Positions 34,144 through 42,233 of a DNA stretch of 64,000 nucleotides are shown here, in pieces. The stretch is from Flavobacterium gelidicaeli (GTDB taxonomy: Bacteria; Bacteroidota; Bacteroidia; Flavobacteriales; Flavobacteriaceae), in the NCBI RefSeq assembly GCF_013294005.1, contig NZ_JABSNK010000007.1, forward strand, positions 156,110-220,109. Reading direction: 5' to 3'. Below the pieces are notes generated by a model, which was given only the letters and a program-made list of their open reading frames with translations, was not told the origin of the DNA and searched no databases. Both the position numbers and the translations under genes were made by a program. The stretch's first letter is position 1. Every line of letters starts with the position of its first letter.

Positions 34144-36513
34144 TTAAAACTTGAACGTAACGTTTGCAACTAACTGTCTTGTAGGCATCATCGTTGCCCA
34201 GTAATCTGCGGACCAATATTCTTTATTAGCAATATTGTTTAATTTTAATCCAATTCTTAATTTAGGTTTTTCATAGAATACGGAAGCATCACAAACAGTA
34301 TATCCATTTACTGTGAACGTATTCGCATCATTTATAAAGCTGTCACTTTGCGTGTTTCCACCAAAACCAAACCCTAAACCTTTGGCTTGACCATCAAGTA
34401 TTTTATAGCTAATCCAAAGATTGGCTACATTTGCAGGTGTAGAGTAAGGTCTGTTTCCTTCCACAGAAGCATTTGCCTTAGTATATTTACTGTCATTGTA
34501 GCCATACCCTAAAATGATATGCAACCCTCTTGCTGGGTTAGCAATCAAGTCCGCTTCAAATCCTTTACTTTTTTGTGTTCCATCTTGAACAGAATATAAA
34601 CTGTTATCTGGATCTGTACGTACTTTATTTTGTACAGAGATATCGTAGTAACTAAGTGTTCCGTTCAATTTCCCTTTCAACAGTTCTACTTTAACTCCGG
34701 CCTCAATTTGATTGGCTTGCTCGGGTTTAAAGTCAACTGTTTCGGTAGGGCTGGCGGCTGTTGTCGCTGGGGATACATTGTTAAATCCATTCATGTAATT
34801 TCCAAACAAGGATACTTTATCTTTTACCACTTGGTAGATCAATCCCATCTTTGGTGAAAAAGCATTTTGGTTGTAGTCGGATACTAAATTTTCATAATGA
34901 TCAAAACGGATACTTGCCATTGCAATTAGTCGGTCTGAGACGTTAACGACATCAGAGGCGTAAGCGCTGGTTGTTCTTAGGTCTCTGTTATTCGCTGTCG
35001 TGGGAGCAGACATGGCAGCAATTAATGCTCGGTATTTCTCCATATTGATAAAAGCGGGATCTTCGTTTATTTTTACTACATCGTAGGAGTTTATTAGCCA
35101 TCGGTTGTCATTGGTGCTAACATATGTGTAGTCTAACCCTACCAATAATCGGTTTCTAACAGATCCAATTTTATAGTCGCCAATAAAGTTTTGCTGTAAT
35201 TGAGATGTTTTAAAAGTACTGTTGATGTTATACAAACGTCTTTGCAAATCCTCGTCACTGTTTATTAAAAGAAATAAGTAGTTGGCTTTGTTGTCTGTAA
35301 AGGCATTCGAAAAGTTGGTTTGTGACTCCCAAGTATCTGATAATCTGTATGTTAATTTTGCAAATACATTAGTGTTTTTGGCCTCATTTTGTAATTCATC
35401 AGTTGTGAAAGATCTTTTAAAATCAAATTGAAGGTCATTTAAACTATTAGCCGTTGTCGTTGTTCCAGATCCTAAACCTATTGAAGTAGAGTTTAAGCTT
35501 CCTTTGTATAATTCTAAATCAAAATCTAGCTTTAAACGGTCATTGATTTGATAAGCAAAAGAAGGAGTAATTACTACAGTACTGCTTTTACCATAATCTT
35601 GCCACGTTTTTTGGTTGTCAACGGCGGCATTTATGCGAAATAACATGGTTTTATCTTCATTAACAGGGGTATTAATGTCTACAGTAGTTCGACTTAATGC
35701 CCAACTTCCGGTGGTGTAGCTTACTTCACCTTTAAAAGTGCTAAAAGGTTTTTTGGTTACACGGTTTATTAAACCTCCGTAGGTAGTTAAAGTAGAACCA
35801 AATAAAGTTGCAGAAGGGCCCTTAATGACTTCTATGCTTTCCAAATTTACAGGATCGCTTAAGGTAACCCAGTTAGTACTCATTCCGTTACGAATGGAGC
35901 CAGCTGCAGATGCACCACTAAAACCACGCATTCTGATGCTTAAACCCACACCACCAGAACCCACACTTTGTGTTATATTGCTCAATCCGGGTGCCGTTTT
36001 CAAAGCACTTTTAAAATCAACGGCAATTTGCTCTTCAAAAAGTTCTTTTGGTACAACCGTGTACACTTGCGGATTCTCTAAATTGCTAATGGGTAGTCGT
36101 GATACATAACTACTCTTTTTCTCAGCAAATTTTTGTGCTGCCGAAACTACTATGACTTCTTCAAGTTGTTTTAATGACGTTTTAAGTTCAATTTTGATTG
36201 CTGCAGTTTGATCTTTGATAACAGAAACGGTAGTACTTGCAGTTTCATAACCAGAAAGGCTAACCTTTAAAGTGTAAGTCCCTTCATTTAAGTTGTTGAT
36301 AGTGAAATTTCCTTCACTATCAGTGAATACTGATACAGCGGTCTCAGTTACCAAAACAGTTGCTGATTTACCTATGTGATGGTCTGCTGTTAATACTTTA
36401 CCTGTAATGGTTCCTGCTTTCAATTGTGCTTGTGAAAAACTAGTGAACAGCAGTGAAAAGAATAATAGTAGGGGTAAAATTGTTTTTCGTTTCAGTTTTT
36501 TACAAAAAATCAT
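34144..36513 (-). CDS. TonB-dependent siderophore receptor
   Basis: This 789-residue outer-membrane receptor has a signal peptide ending near FSQAQ. A carboxypeptidase-regulatory-like (CarbopepD_reg_2) domain follows (about residues 33-115; GTITGKVLTADHH, GNFTINNLNEGTYTLKVSLSGYE). Next come a plug domain (VVPKELFEEQIAVDFKSAL, GSGGVGLSIRMRGFSG, IEVIKGPSATLFGS) and a 22-strand barrel ending in MMPTRQLVANVTFKF, with the terminal Phe needed for assembly. The barrel resembles FhuA/FoxA-type siderophore receptors. The PepSY and esterase genes follow on the same strand and an AraC regulator is divergent, which supports iron-siderophore import. Confidence 0.93.
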   Translation of the reverse strand: MIFCKKLKRKTILPLLLFFSLLFTSFSQAQLKAGTITGKVLTADHHIGKSATVLVTETAVSVFTDSEGNFTINNLNEGTYTLKVSLSGYETASTTVSVIKDQTAAIKIELKTSLKQLEEVIVVSAAQKFAEKKSSYVSRLPISNLENPQVYTVVPKELFEEQIAVDFKSALKTAPGLSNITQSVGSGGVGLSIRMRGFSGASAAGSIRNGMSTNWVTLSDPVNLESIEVIKGPSATLFGSTLTTYGGLINRVTKKPFSTFKGEVSYTTGSWALSRTTVDINTPVNEDKTMLFRINAAVDNQKTWQDYGKSSTVVITPSFAYQINDRLKLDFDLELYKGSLNSTSIGLGSGTTTTANSLNDLQFDFKRSFTTDELQNEAKNTNVFAKLTYRLSDTWESQTNFSNAFTDNKANYLFLLINSDEDLQRRLYNINSTFKTSQLQQNFIGDYKIGSVRNRLLVGLDYTYVSTNDNRWLINSYDVVKINEDPAFINMEKYRALIAAMSAPTTANNRDLRTTSAYASDVVNVSDRLIAMASIRFDHYENLVSDYNQNAFSPKMGLIYQVVKDKVSLFGNYMNGFNNVSPATTAASPTETVDFKPEQANQIEAGVKVELLKGKLNGTLSYYDISVQNKVRTDPDNSLYSVQDGTQKSKGFEADLIANPARGLHIILGYGYNDSKYTKANASVEGNRPYSTPANVANLWISYKILDGQAKGLGFGFGGNTQSDSFINDANTFTVNGYTVCDASVFYEKPKLRIGLKLNNIANKEYWSADYWATMMPTRQLVANVTFKF

Positions 36514-36554
36514 ATTATACTTATTTAGATTTATTAAAAATAGTTAAATTTGTG

Positions 36555-36562
36555 CAAAAATA
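36555..36562 (-). promoter_or_regulatory. -7 box of the siderophore receptor operon
   Basis: On the minus strand the sequence is TATTTTTG, matching TAnnTTTG, about 42 bp upstream of the receptor start codon. No clear Fur box was found by eye. Confidence 0.45.
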
Positions 36563-36590
36563 AACGATAAGTAAGTCAGTAAACTATCGT

Positions 36591-36622
36591 AAAACGGATT
36601 AAAATAAACGCAAAACGGATTA
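36591..36622 (+). promoter_or_regulatory. Two direct repeats AAAACGGATTA, candidate AraC-regulator sites
   Basis: AAAACGGATTA occurs at 36591-36601 and 36612-36622, exactly 21 bp apart, or two helical turns. They lie between the divergent receptor promoter and the AraC gene, directly before its ATG at 36624. AraC-type regulators commonly bind such tandem direct repeats. Confidence 0.55.
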
Positions 36623-36623
36623 T

Positions 36624-37616
36624 ATGAAAACGATTATGAAGAGTATTATTTTTAATGATAACACCGTTGTTGTGACCAACCCTATTCCAATAGGGAATGA
36701 GAAATTTATAGAGAAAACGTCTCGTATTGATAGCAATGGGATTGTTGGAACAAATGCAGATACTCGTTTAAACGGAATTCACCTTGTAAGTCGTGATGTT
36801 AAAATTAGTAGTGGTTCCTATGAAATGGAAATTGAACATGATTTTTCATTCATCAAGTTGCATTTTGAAATTGAAGGAGACAATAGGTACACACCCGAAA
36901 ACCCCGATGAACAATCAGTGTATATTCCAAGCGGACATTACAACTTATTTTATCTCCCTAAAATAAAAGGGAATTTGAGATATGAAACTAAAAAAAGAAA
37001 GACTCTCGAAATTACATTTACCGCTGCATATTTAATGGAATTATTCTATCCTAATTTTGAGGGAACTGTACCCTTTTTAGCGGAAGCAATAAATGAAGAG
37101 AAAGCTTTTACTATGTGGAATACTAGTAAAAGTATCTCACCTAAATTGTACAACTTGATAGAAGATATCTTGCAATGCAAATATCAAGGTAAGATAAAAA
37201 AAACGTTCTTAGAATCAAAAGTAGTCGAAATGTTATCCCATTTGTTTTCCTTAATTATTAATAATGACGCTATTGAAAAAACGACAAAGATTAGTTTAGA
37301 AGATTATAGAAAGATTGAAGCTGTAGAAAATATGCTGCAAAAAGATTTTAAAAAAAAACATACTTTGAAAAGTTTAGCAGTAGGTGTGGGACTGAATGAT
37401 TTTAAAATTAAAAAATATTTTAAACTTATTTATAAAACTACTGTATTTAAATTTTTGACTGAAATAAGGATGGAGTATGCTAAACAGTATTTAATAGAAA
37501 ATGATATTTCGATAGCATTACTATCAGAAGACTTAGGATACAAAAACCCGCATCATTTTACAGTAACTTTCAAAAAACATTTTGGGTATTTGCCTAGTAA
37601 ATTAAAAAATAAATAA
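36624..37616 (+). CDS. AraC family transcriptional regulator
   Basis: This 330-residue regulator has a C-terminal AraC/XylS double helix-turn-helix domain (about residues 235-330; HTLKSLAVGVGLNDFKIKKYFK, then ISIALLSEDLGYKNPHHFTVTFKKHFGYLPSKL). The N-terminal 200 residues are an effector domain without a domain name I know. It is divergent from a TonB-dependent siderophore receptor. Its relatives (PchR-like) sense ferric siderophores and activate the receptor, so that role is likely. Direct repeats in front of it may be its own binding sites. ATG 36636 is an alternative start. Confidence 0.92.
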   Translation: MKTIMKSIIFNDNTVVVTNPIPIGNEKFIEKTSRIDSNGIVGTNADTRLNGIHLVSRDVKISSGSYEMEIEHDFSFIKLHFEIEGDNRYTPENPDEQSVYIPSGHYNLFYLPKIKGNLRYETKKRKTLEITFTAAYLMELFYPNFEGTVPFLAEAINEEKAFTMWNTSKSISPKLYNLIEDILQCKYQGKIKKTFLESKVVEMLSHLFSLIINNDAIEKTTKISLEDYRKIEAVENMLQKDFKKKHTLKSLAVGVGLNDFKIKKYFKLIYKTTVFKFLTEIRMEYAKQYLIENDISIALLSEDLGYKNPHHFTVTFKKHFGYLPSKLKNK

Positions 37617-37688
37617 TTCATTTAATTTTAATGAAGCTGTTAATAGCTGTATTTTTGCTTTGATCATTTTAACCAAATTTAAAAAATT

Positions 37689-38015
37689 ATGAACTTAAAA
37701 GATTCCCAACTAGACGTAGACAACTGGATCAAAGAACACGGTGTTCGTTATTTTAACGAACTTACAAATATGGCACAACTTACGGAAGAAGTAGGAGAGG
37801 TTGCTCGTATTATTGCACGTCGTTACGGAGAGCAATCTGAAAAAGAAAGCGATAAAAACAAAGATTTAGGCGAAGAATTAGCCGATGTTGTCTTTGTGGT
37901 GATGTGTTTAGCAAATCAAACAGGTATTGATTTGCAGGCAGCCTTTGATAAAAAGATGGATTTAAAGTCAGTTCGTGATAAAGACCGCCATAAAAACAAC
38001 GATAAACTAAAATAA
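37689..38015 (+). CDS. MazG-like nucleotide pyrophosphohydrolase
   Basis: This 108-residue all-alpha protein belongs to the MazG superfamily. The Mg-binding helices carry LTEEVGEVARIIARRYG (EExxE pattern) and KNKDLGEELADVVFVVMCLAN (ExxD pattern). Small MazG proteins of this size hydrolyse noncanonical or excess NTPs to NMP and pyrophosphate. It is followed 79 bp later by aroA, which has its own promoter. There is no MazEF toxin pair nearby. Confidence 0.92.
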   Translation: MNLKDSQLDVDNWIKEHGVRYFNELTNMAQLTEEVGEVARIIARRYGEQSEKESDKNKDLGEELADVVFVVMCLANQTGIDLQAAFDKKMDLKSVRDKDRHKNNDKLK

Positions 38016-38037
38016 TGTTATAAGTAGTTATAAAACT

Positions 38038-38067
38038 TTGGCGGCAACTTTATTTAAAATAAATTTG
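38038..38067 (+). promoter_or_regulatory. Promoter of aroA
   Basis: TTG (38038-38040), a 19-bp spacer, and TAAATTTG (38060-38067) match the Bacteroidetes consensus exactly. The aroA start codon is 27 bp downstream. Confidence 0.7.
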
Positions 38068-38094
38068 TAGAACAGACCAATCAATATTTTTAAA

Positions 38095-39333
38095 ATGAAT
38101 TTATTATTACAAACTGATCATTCCAACTTACAAGCTAACATAGCGGTTACAGGATCAAAAAGTGAAACCAATAGGTTGTTATTATTACAAGCATTGTTTC
38201 CAAAAATCGCATTAGCCAATACTTCAAATTCTGATGACAGTGAAGTAATGCAAAAAGCATTAGAAAGTAAAGATTTTTCCAATTGTCAAGAAATAGATAT
38301 TCATCACGCGGGAACAGCAATGCGTTTTCTAATTGCATATTTCGCCTCAAGAGAAGGTCGCGAAGTAGTGCTTACAGGGTCAACCCGAATGAAAGAACGT
38401 CCTATTAAAGTTTTGGTTGACGCTTTACAACAATTAGGTGCTCAAATTTCATACGAGAACGAATCGGGTTATCCACCAATAAGAATAAAAGGCCAAGACA
38501 TTATCGCTTCAAAAGTGAGCATGAATGCCAATGTAAGCAGCCAATACATCTCAGCACTTTTATTAATTGCTCCAACATTAAAAAACGGAATAGAATTAAC
38601 TCTTGAAGGCGAGATAACTTCAATTCCTTATATCAAGATGACTTTAGCTTTGCTAAATGATTTGGCTATAAAAACTAGTTTTGAAGGAAATGTAATTAAA
38701 GTATTTCCGGTAGCGACTGTTGATGCTAAAGTAATGACTGTGGAGTCTGACTGGAGTTCCGCTTCTTACTTTTTTAGTCTAGTAGCTTTGGCTGATTCCG
38801 CTTCTATAAAAATTAGTAGTTATAAAGAAAATAGTTTACAAGGAGATTCTGCCCTAGTAGGTATTTATAAAGAATTAGGTGTTGACTCTCATTTTGAAAA
38901 CAATACGTTAACCTTAACTAAAATAGCTAATTTTAACCATAAAATAGTCAATTTCGAACTAAACAACACGCCAGACATTGCGCAAACAATAGTGGTTACC
39001 TGTCTGGGTCTGGGTATTGGTTGTCATTTGACAGGCTTACATACCTTAAAAATTAAAGAGACAGACCGTTTAGAAGCCTTAAAAATTGAACTAACAAAAC
39101 TAGGAGCAAATATCTCTGTTACTAATGATAGTTTAACGCTGGAATCTACAACAGTAATCAATCAAAATATAAAAATTGCAACATATAATGACCATAGAAT
39201 GGCAATGGCATTTGCTCCACTGGCTTTAAAAGTGCCCATAATTATAGAAAATGCTGAGGTTGTGTCTAAATCCTACCCTGATTTTTGGGAAGACATGAAA
39301 AAATTAGATTTTAAAGTAGCTCAAATTCAATAA
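38095..39333 (+). CDS. aroA: 3-phosphoshikimate 1-carboxyvinyltransferase (EPSP synthase)
   Basis: This 412-residue shikimate-pathway enzyme adds the enolpyruvyl group to shikimate-3-phosphate. Motifs are GSKSETNRLLLLQALF (substrate Lys, Ser, Arg), HHAGTAMRFLIAYFAS (HAGTAMRF, a close match to the NAGTAxR loop), SSQYISALLL, KIKETDRLEALKIEL and YNDHRMAMAFAPLAL. It is short for the family (E. coli 427), as is usual in Bacteroidetes. It is not in the attenuator-controlled aromatic operon and has its own promoter. Confidence 0.95.
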   Translation: MNLLLQTDHSNLQANIAVTGSKSETNRLLLLQALFPKIALANTSNSDDSEVMQKALESKDFSNCQEIDIHHAGTAMRFLIAYFASREGREVVLTGSTRMKERPIKVLVDALQQLGAQISYENESGYPPIRIKGQDIIASKVSMNANVSSQYISALLLIAPTLKNGIELTLEGEITSIPYIKMTLALLNDLAIKTSFEGNVIKVFPVATVDAKVMTVESDWSSASYFFSLVALADSASIKISSYKENSLQGDSALVGIYKELGVDSHFENNTLTLTKIANFNHKIVNFELNNTPDIAQTIVVTCLGLGIGCHLTGLHTLKIKETDRLEALKIELTKLGANISVTNDSLTLESTTVINQNIKIATYNDHRMAMAFAPLALKVPIIIENAEVVSKSYPDFWEDMKKLDFKVAQIQ

Positions 39334-39412
39334 AAAACTACAGTGTTTACAAGGCATTCGTCAATTCTATAGTGATTTTTAAATAATAAAACTAAATTAA
39401 ACACTAAAATAC

Positions 39413-39444
39413 TTGACAACGCCTATTCCACAGTCGTATATTTG
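39413..39444 (+). promoter_or_regulatory. Strong promoter upstream of queA
   Basis: TTGACA starts at 39413, a 21-bp spacer follows, and TATATTTG lies at 39437-39444. The box is followed by CATCCGC, nearly the same as CACCCGC after both rRNA promoters at 63659 and 63778, so it looks like a stable-RNA class promoter. An 80-nt leader then precedes queA. Confidence 0.6.
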
Positions 39445-39479
39445 CATCCGCTTAGTTATTTGTTTTTCAATTAACTTTT

Positions 39480-39507
39480 TGTCACCCTGAGCATCGTCAA
39501 AGGGTTA
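39480..39507 (+). repeat. Half of a GTCACCCTGAGC-type intergenic repeat
   Basis: GTCACCCTGAGCATCGTCAAAGGGT resembles a widespread Bacteroidetes intergenic repeat (GTCACCCTGAGCnnnGTCGAAGGGT). Only one copy and one half are present, in the queA leader. Confidence 0.5.
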
Positions 39508-39526
39508 ACTCTAATATAAAATATAA

Positions 39527-40576
39527 ATGAAATTATCACATTTTCAATTTGATTTACCAAAAGAACTTCTTGCTGAATTCCCTTCAGAAAACAGAGATGA
39601 AGCACGTCTTATGGTTATTGATCGTAAAAAACAAACTATCGAACATAAAATGTTCAAAGATGTAATTGATTATTTTGATGATGGGGATGTTTTAATCTTG
39701 AATAATACTAAAGTTTTTCCAGCACGTTTGTACGGAAATAAAGAAAAAACGGGAGCAAGAATCGAAGTTTTCTTATTGAGAGAACTTAACGCAGAGCAAC
39801 GCCTTTGGGATGTATTAGTAGATCCAGCACGTAAAATCAGAATTGGAAATAAATTATATTTTGGTGATGATGATTCATTAGTAGCTGAGGTTATTGATAA
39901 CACAACTTCTCGTGGTAGAACGTTGCGTTTTCTTTACGACGGTTCTTACGAAGAATTCAGAAGCAAATTAACAGAACTTGGAGAAACTCCAATTCCTAAA
40001 TATATCTCAAGAGAAGTAACTCCCGAAGATGCGGAGCGTTACCAAACAATCTATGCTAAAGAGGAAGGTGCAGTTGCAGCTCCTACAGCAGGATTACACT
40101 TTTCTAAACACCTATTAAAAAAATTAGAAATCAAAGGAATTAAATTTGCTGAGGTAACACTTCACGTAGGTTTAGGGACTTTTAACCCAGTTGAGGTTGA
40201 AGATTTATCTAAACATAAAATGGACTCAGAAGAGTTAAAAATCAATCAAGAAGCTTGTGATATTGTAAATGATGCAAAAGCTAATAAAAAACGTATTTGT
40301 ACAGTAGGAACTACTTCTATGCGTGCTGTTGAAAGCTCTGTATCATCTCACGGAACATTGAATCCATTTGATGGTTGGACAAATAAATTTGTTTTTCCTC
40401 CTCATGAATTCACTATTCCTACTTGTATGATAACTAATTTCCATACACCTAAGTCAACGCTATTAATGATGGTTTCCGCTTTTTGTGGTCACGATTTGAT
40501 GAAAAAAGCGTACGCTATAGCAATCGAAGAGCACTATAAATTCTACTCTTACGGTGATGCAATGTTGATTATCTAA
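39527..40576 (+). CDS. queA: S-adenosylmethionine:tRNA ribosyltransferase-isomerase
   Basis: QueA moves the ribose part of SAM to preQ1 in tRNA, making epoxyqueuosine. The 349-residue protein shows the family start [19 protein letters not shown] and then [16 protein letters not shown]. It also has [25 protein letters not shown] and the C-terminal [17 protein letters not shown]. Length and motifs are complete. Another queuosine gene, queE, lies at 57603. A rho-independent terminator follows 25 bp after the stop. Confidence 0.96.
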   Translation: MKLSHFQFDLPKELLAEFPSENRDEARLMVIDRKKQTIEHKMFKDVIDYFDDGDVLILNNTKVFPARLYGNKEKTGARIEVFLLRELNAEQRLWDVLVDPARKIRIGNKLYFGDDDSLVAEVIDNTTSRGRTLRFLYDGSYEEFRSKLTELGETPIPKYISREVTPEDAERYQTIYAKEEGAVAAPTAGLHFSKHLLKKLEIKGIKFAEVTLHVGLGTFNPVEVEDLSKHKMDSEELKINQEACDIVNDAKANKKRICTVGTTSMRAVESSVSSHGTLNPFDGWTNKFVFPPHEFTIPTCMITNFHTPKSTLLMMVSAFCGHDLMKKAYAIAIEEHYKFYSYGDAMLII

Positions 40577-40601
40577 AAAACCATAAAGGTTAATTCATTA
40601 A

Positions 40602-40636
40602 AAATCTCGTCAGTAAATTGGCGAGATTTTTTTTTG
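40602..40636 (+). terminator. Terminator of queA
   Basis: AAATCTCG pairs with CGAGATTT around a 12-nt loop, followed by a long T run. Confidence 0.85.
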
Positions 40637-40650
40637 CTCCATTCCTACTT

Positions 40651-40758
40651 AAATTTGGGCGTGACCCAAAAGGGTCGGGCTATTGTTACAATCTTTTTTT
40701 AATTCCGCTACCGCTACATTATAAAAAAAGATTTCCACGACTATCCCTCACGCAAAAC
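40651..40758 (-). repeat. Structured dispersed repeat, copy D (long-arm form)
   Basis: On the minus strand: GCGTGAGGGATAGTCGTGG, then a hairpin AATCTTTTTTT / AAAAAAAGATT, then ATAGCCCGACCCTTTTGGGTCACGCC. It matches copies B and E in both ends. It fills most of the gap between queA and kynU. Confidence 0.78.
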
Positions 40759-40869
40759 CTTGCTCTTAATAACGTACATTGTTAAAGATTGGAATAAATT
40801 TCATTCCAATTTGTAATATTACTTGTCAAAATAAACACAATTGATTTTTGTTAAAGCTATAAAACCCAT

Positions 40870-40899
40870 TTGATAGCCCGCTTTTAATTGTTATTTTTA
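40870..40899 (+). promoter_or_regulatory. Promoter of kynU
   Basis: TTG (40870-40872), a 19-bp spacer and TATTTTTA (40892-40899) match TTG-N(17-23)-TAnnTTTG except for the last base. The kynU ATG is 18 bp downstream. Confidence 0.55.
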
Positions 40900-40917
40900 C
40901 AAAACAAAAATTAAAAT

Positions 40918-42189
40918 ATGACTTTCGAAAATACTAAAGCTTTTGCGCAACAATTAGATTCGCAAGACAAACTACATAATTACAGATCAGAATTTATTTT
41001 CCCTAAAGTAAACAACAAAGAAGTTGTCTATTTTACAGGAAACTCGCTGGGTTTACAACCAAAACGGACTAAAGCCTATGTTGATGAAGTGATGGATGAT
41101 TGGGCAAATCTTGCTGTAGAAGGTCATTTTTATGCCGAAAAACCTTGGTGGGATTATCACGAACGTTTTGCCGCGCCACTTAGTAAAATAGTAGGCGCTT
41201 TACCTAGTGAAGTTACCGTTATGAATACACTAACGGTGAATCTTCATTTATTGATGGTTTCTTTTTACCAACCTACTGCAACGCGTTTTAAAATCATTTG
41301 CGAAGAAAAAGCTTTCCCTTCTGATCAGTATATGTTTCAAAGCCAAGTTGATTTTCACGGCTATGCACCCGAGGATGCTATTGTAGAAATCAAACGCAGA
41401 GAAGGAGAACATAATATTCGACTGGAAGATGTGCTCGCTAAAATTGAAGAAGTAGGAGATGAGCTTGCTTTAGTCTTAATAGGTGGTGTTAATTATTACA
41501 CTGGTCAAGTTTTTGACATGAAAACAATTACCGCTGTTGGTCATAAAGCAGGGGCAAAAGTAGGTTGGGACCTTGCGCATGCAGCAGGAAATATTAAACT
41601 AGAATTGCACGATTGGGATGTGGATTTTGCCGCATGGTGTAGTTATAAATATATGAATTCAGGACCTGGTAATGCTTCCGGAGTATTTGTGCATGAAAAA
41701 CATCACAATGCTAACTTACCTCGATTTGCGGGTTGGTGGGGACATAATAAAGAAAGACGTTTTAAAATGGAGCCTAAGTTTGACGCGGTTCACGGTGCTG
41801 ATGGCTGGCAAATAAGTAATTTACCCGTTTTATCACTTGCACCCTACTTAGCCTCAGTAGATATGTTTGCAGAAATTGGAATGGATGCTCTAATAGAAAA
41901 AAGAAATAAAATAACTTCGTATCTAGAGTTCATTCTTCAAGAAATTGACAAAGAAGTTGATAGTAGTTTTGAGATAATTACTCCTTCTAATCCATCAGAA
42001 AGAGCAAGCCAATTGTCAGTTTTATTACATGGAGAAGGACGCAGTTTGTTTGATTACTTAATGGAAAACGGAGTCATTGTTGATTGGCGTGAGCCTAATG
42101 TGATTCGGTTAGCGCCCGTACCGTTATATTGTTCTTTTGAGGACATGTATAATTTTGGACAAATATTAAAACAAGGAATTTTAAAATAA
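40918..42189 (+). CDS. kynU: Kynureninase
   Basis: This 423-residue PLP enzyme cleaves kynurenine or 3-hydroxykynurenine to (hydroxy)anthranilate and alanine. Motifs are YFTGNSLGLQPKRTK at the start, VMNTLTVNLHLLMVSFY, VGWDLAHAAGNI (cofactor Asp) and the PLP lysine in AAWCSYKYMNSGPG. FAGWWGHNKERRF follows. Length fits the family. Kynurenine 3-monooxygenase is encoded at 47994, so the organism probably breaks down tryptophan through this pathway; tryptophan dioxygenase is not in the window. Confidence 0.96.
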   Translation: MTFENTKAFAQQLDSQDKLHNYRSEFIFPKVNNKEVVYFTGNSLGLQPKRTKAYVDEVMDDWANLAVEGHFYAEKPWWDYHERFAAPLSKIVGALPSEVTVMNTLTVNLHLLMVSFYQPTATRFKIICEEKAFPSDQYMFQSQVDFHGYAPEDAIVEIKRREGEHNIRLEDVLAKIEEVGDELALVLIGGVNYYTGQVFDMKTITAVGHKAGAKVGWDLAHAAGNIKLELHDWDVDFAAWCSYKYMNSGPGNASGVFVHEKHHNANLPRFAGWWGHNKERRFKMEPKFDAVHGADGWQISNLPVLSLAPYLASVDMFAEIGMDALIEKRNKITSYLEFILQEIDKEVDSSFEIITPSNPSERASQLSVLLHGEGRSLFDYLMENGVIVDWREPNVIRLAPVPLYCSFEDMYNFGQILKQGILK

Positions 42190-42194
42190 TAGAC

Positions 42195-42230
42195 AAAGCC
42201 CCCATTTTCATTGTTGAAAATGGGGGCTTT
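42195..42230. terminator. Bidirectional terminator between kynU and the AsmA-like gene
   Basis: A perfect 16-bp stem AAAGCCCCCATTTTCA / TGAAAATGGGGGCTTT with a TTGT loop separates two convergent genes. Confidence 0.93.
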
Positions 42231-42233
42231 GTT

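Noticed and set aside
36514..36623. Fur box upstream of the siderophore receptor
   Set aside because: No 19-bp Fur-like palindrome could be made out by eye; the direct repeats fit an AraC site better.
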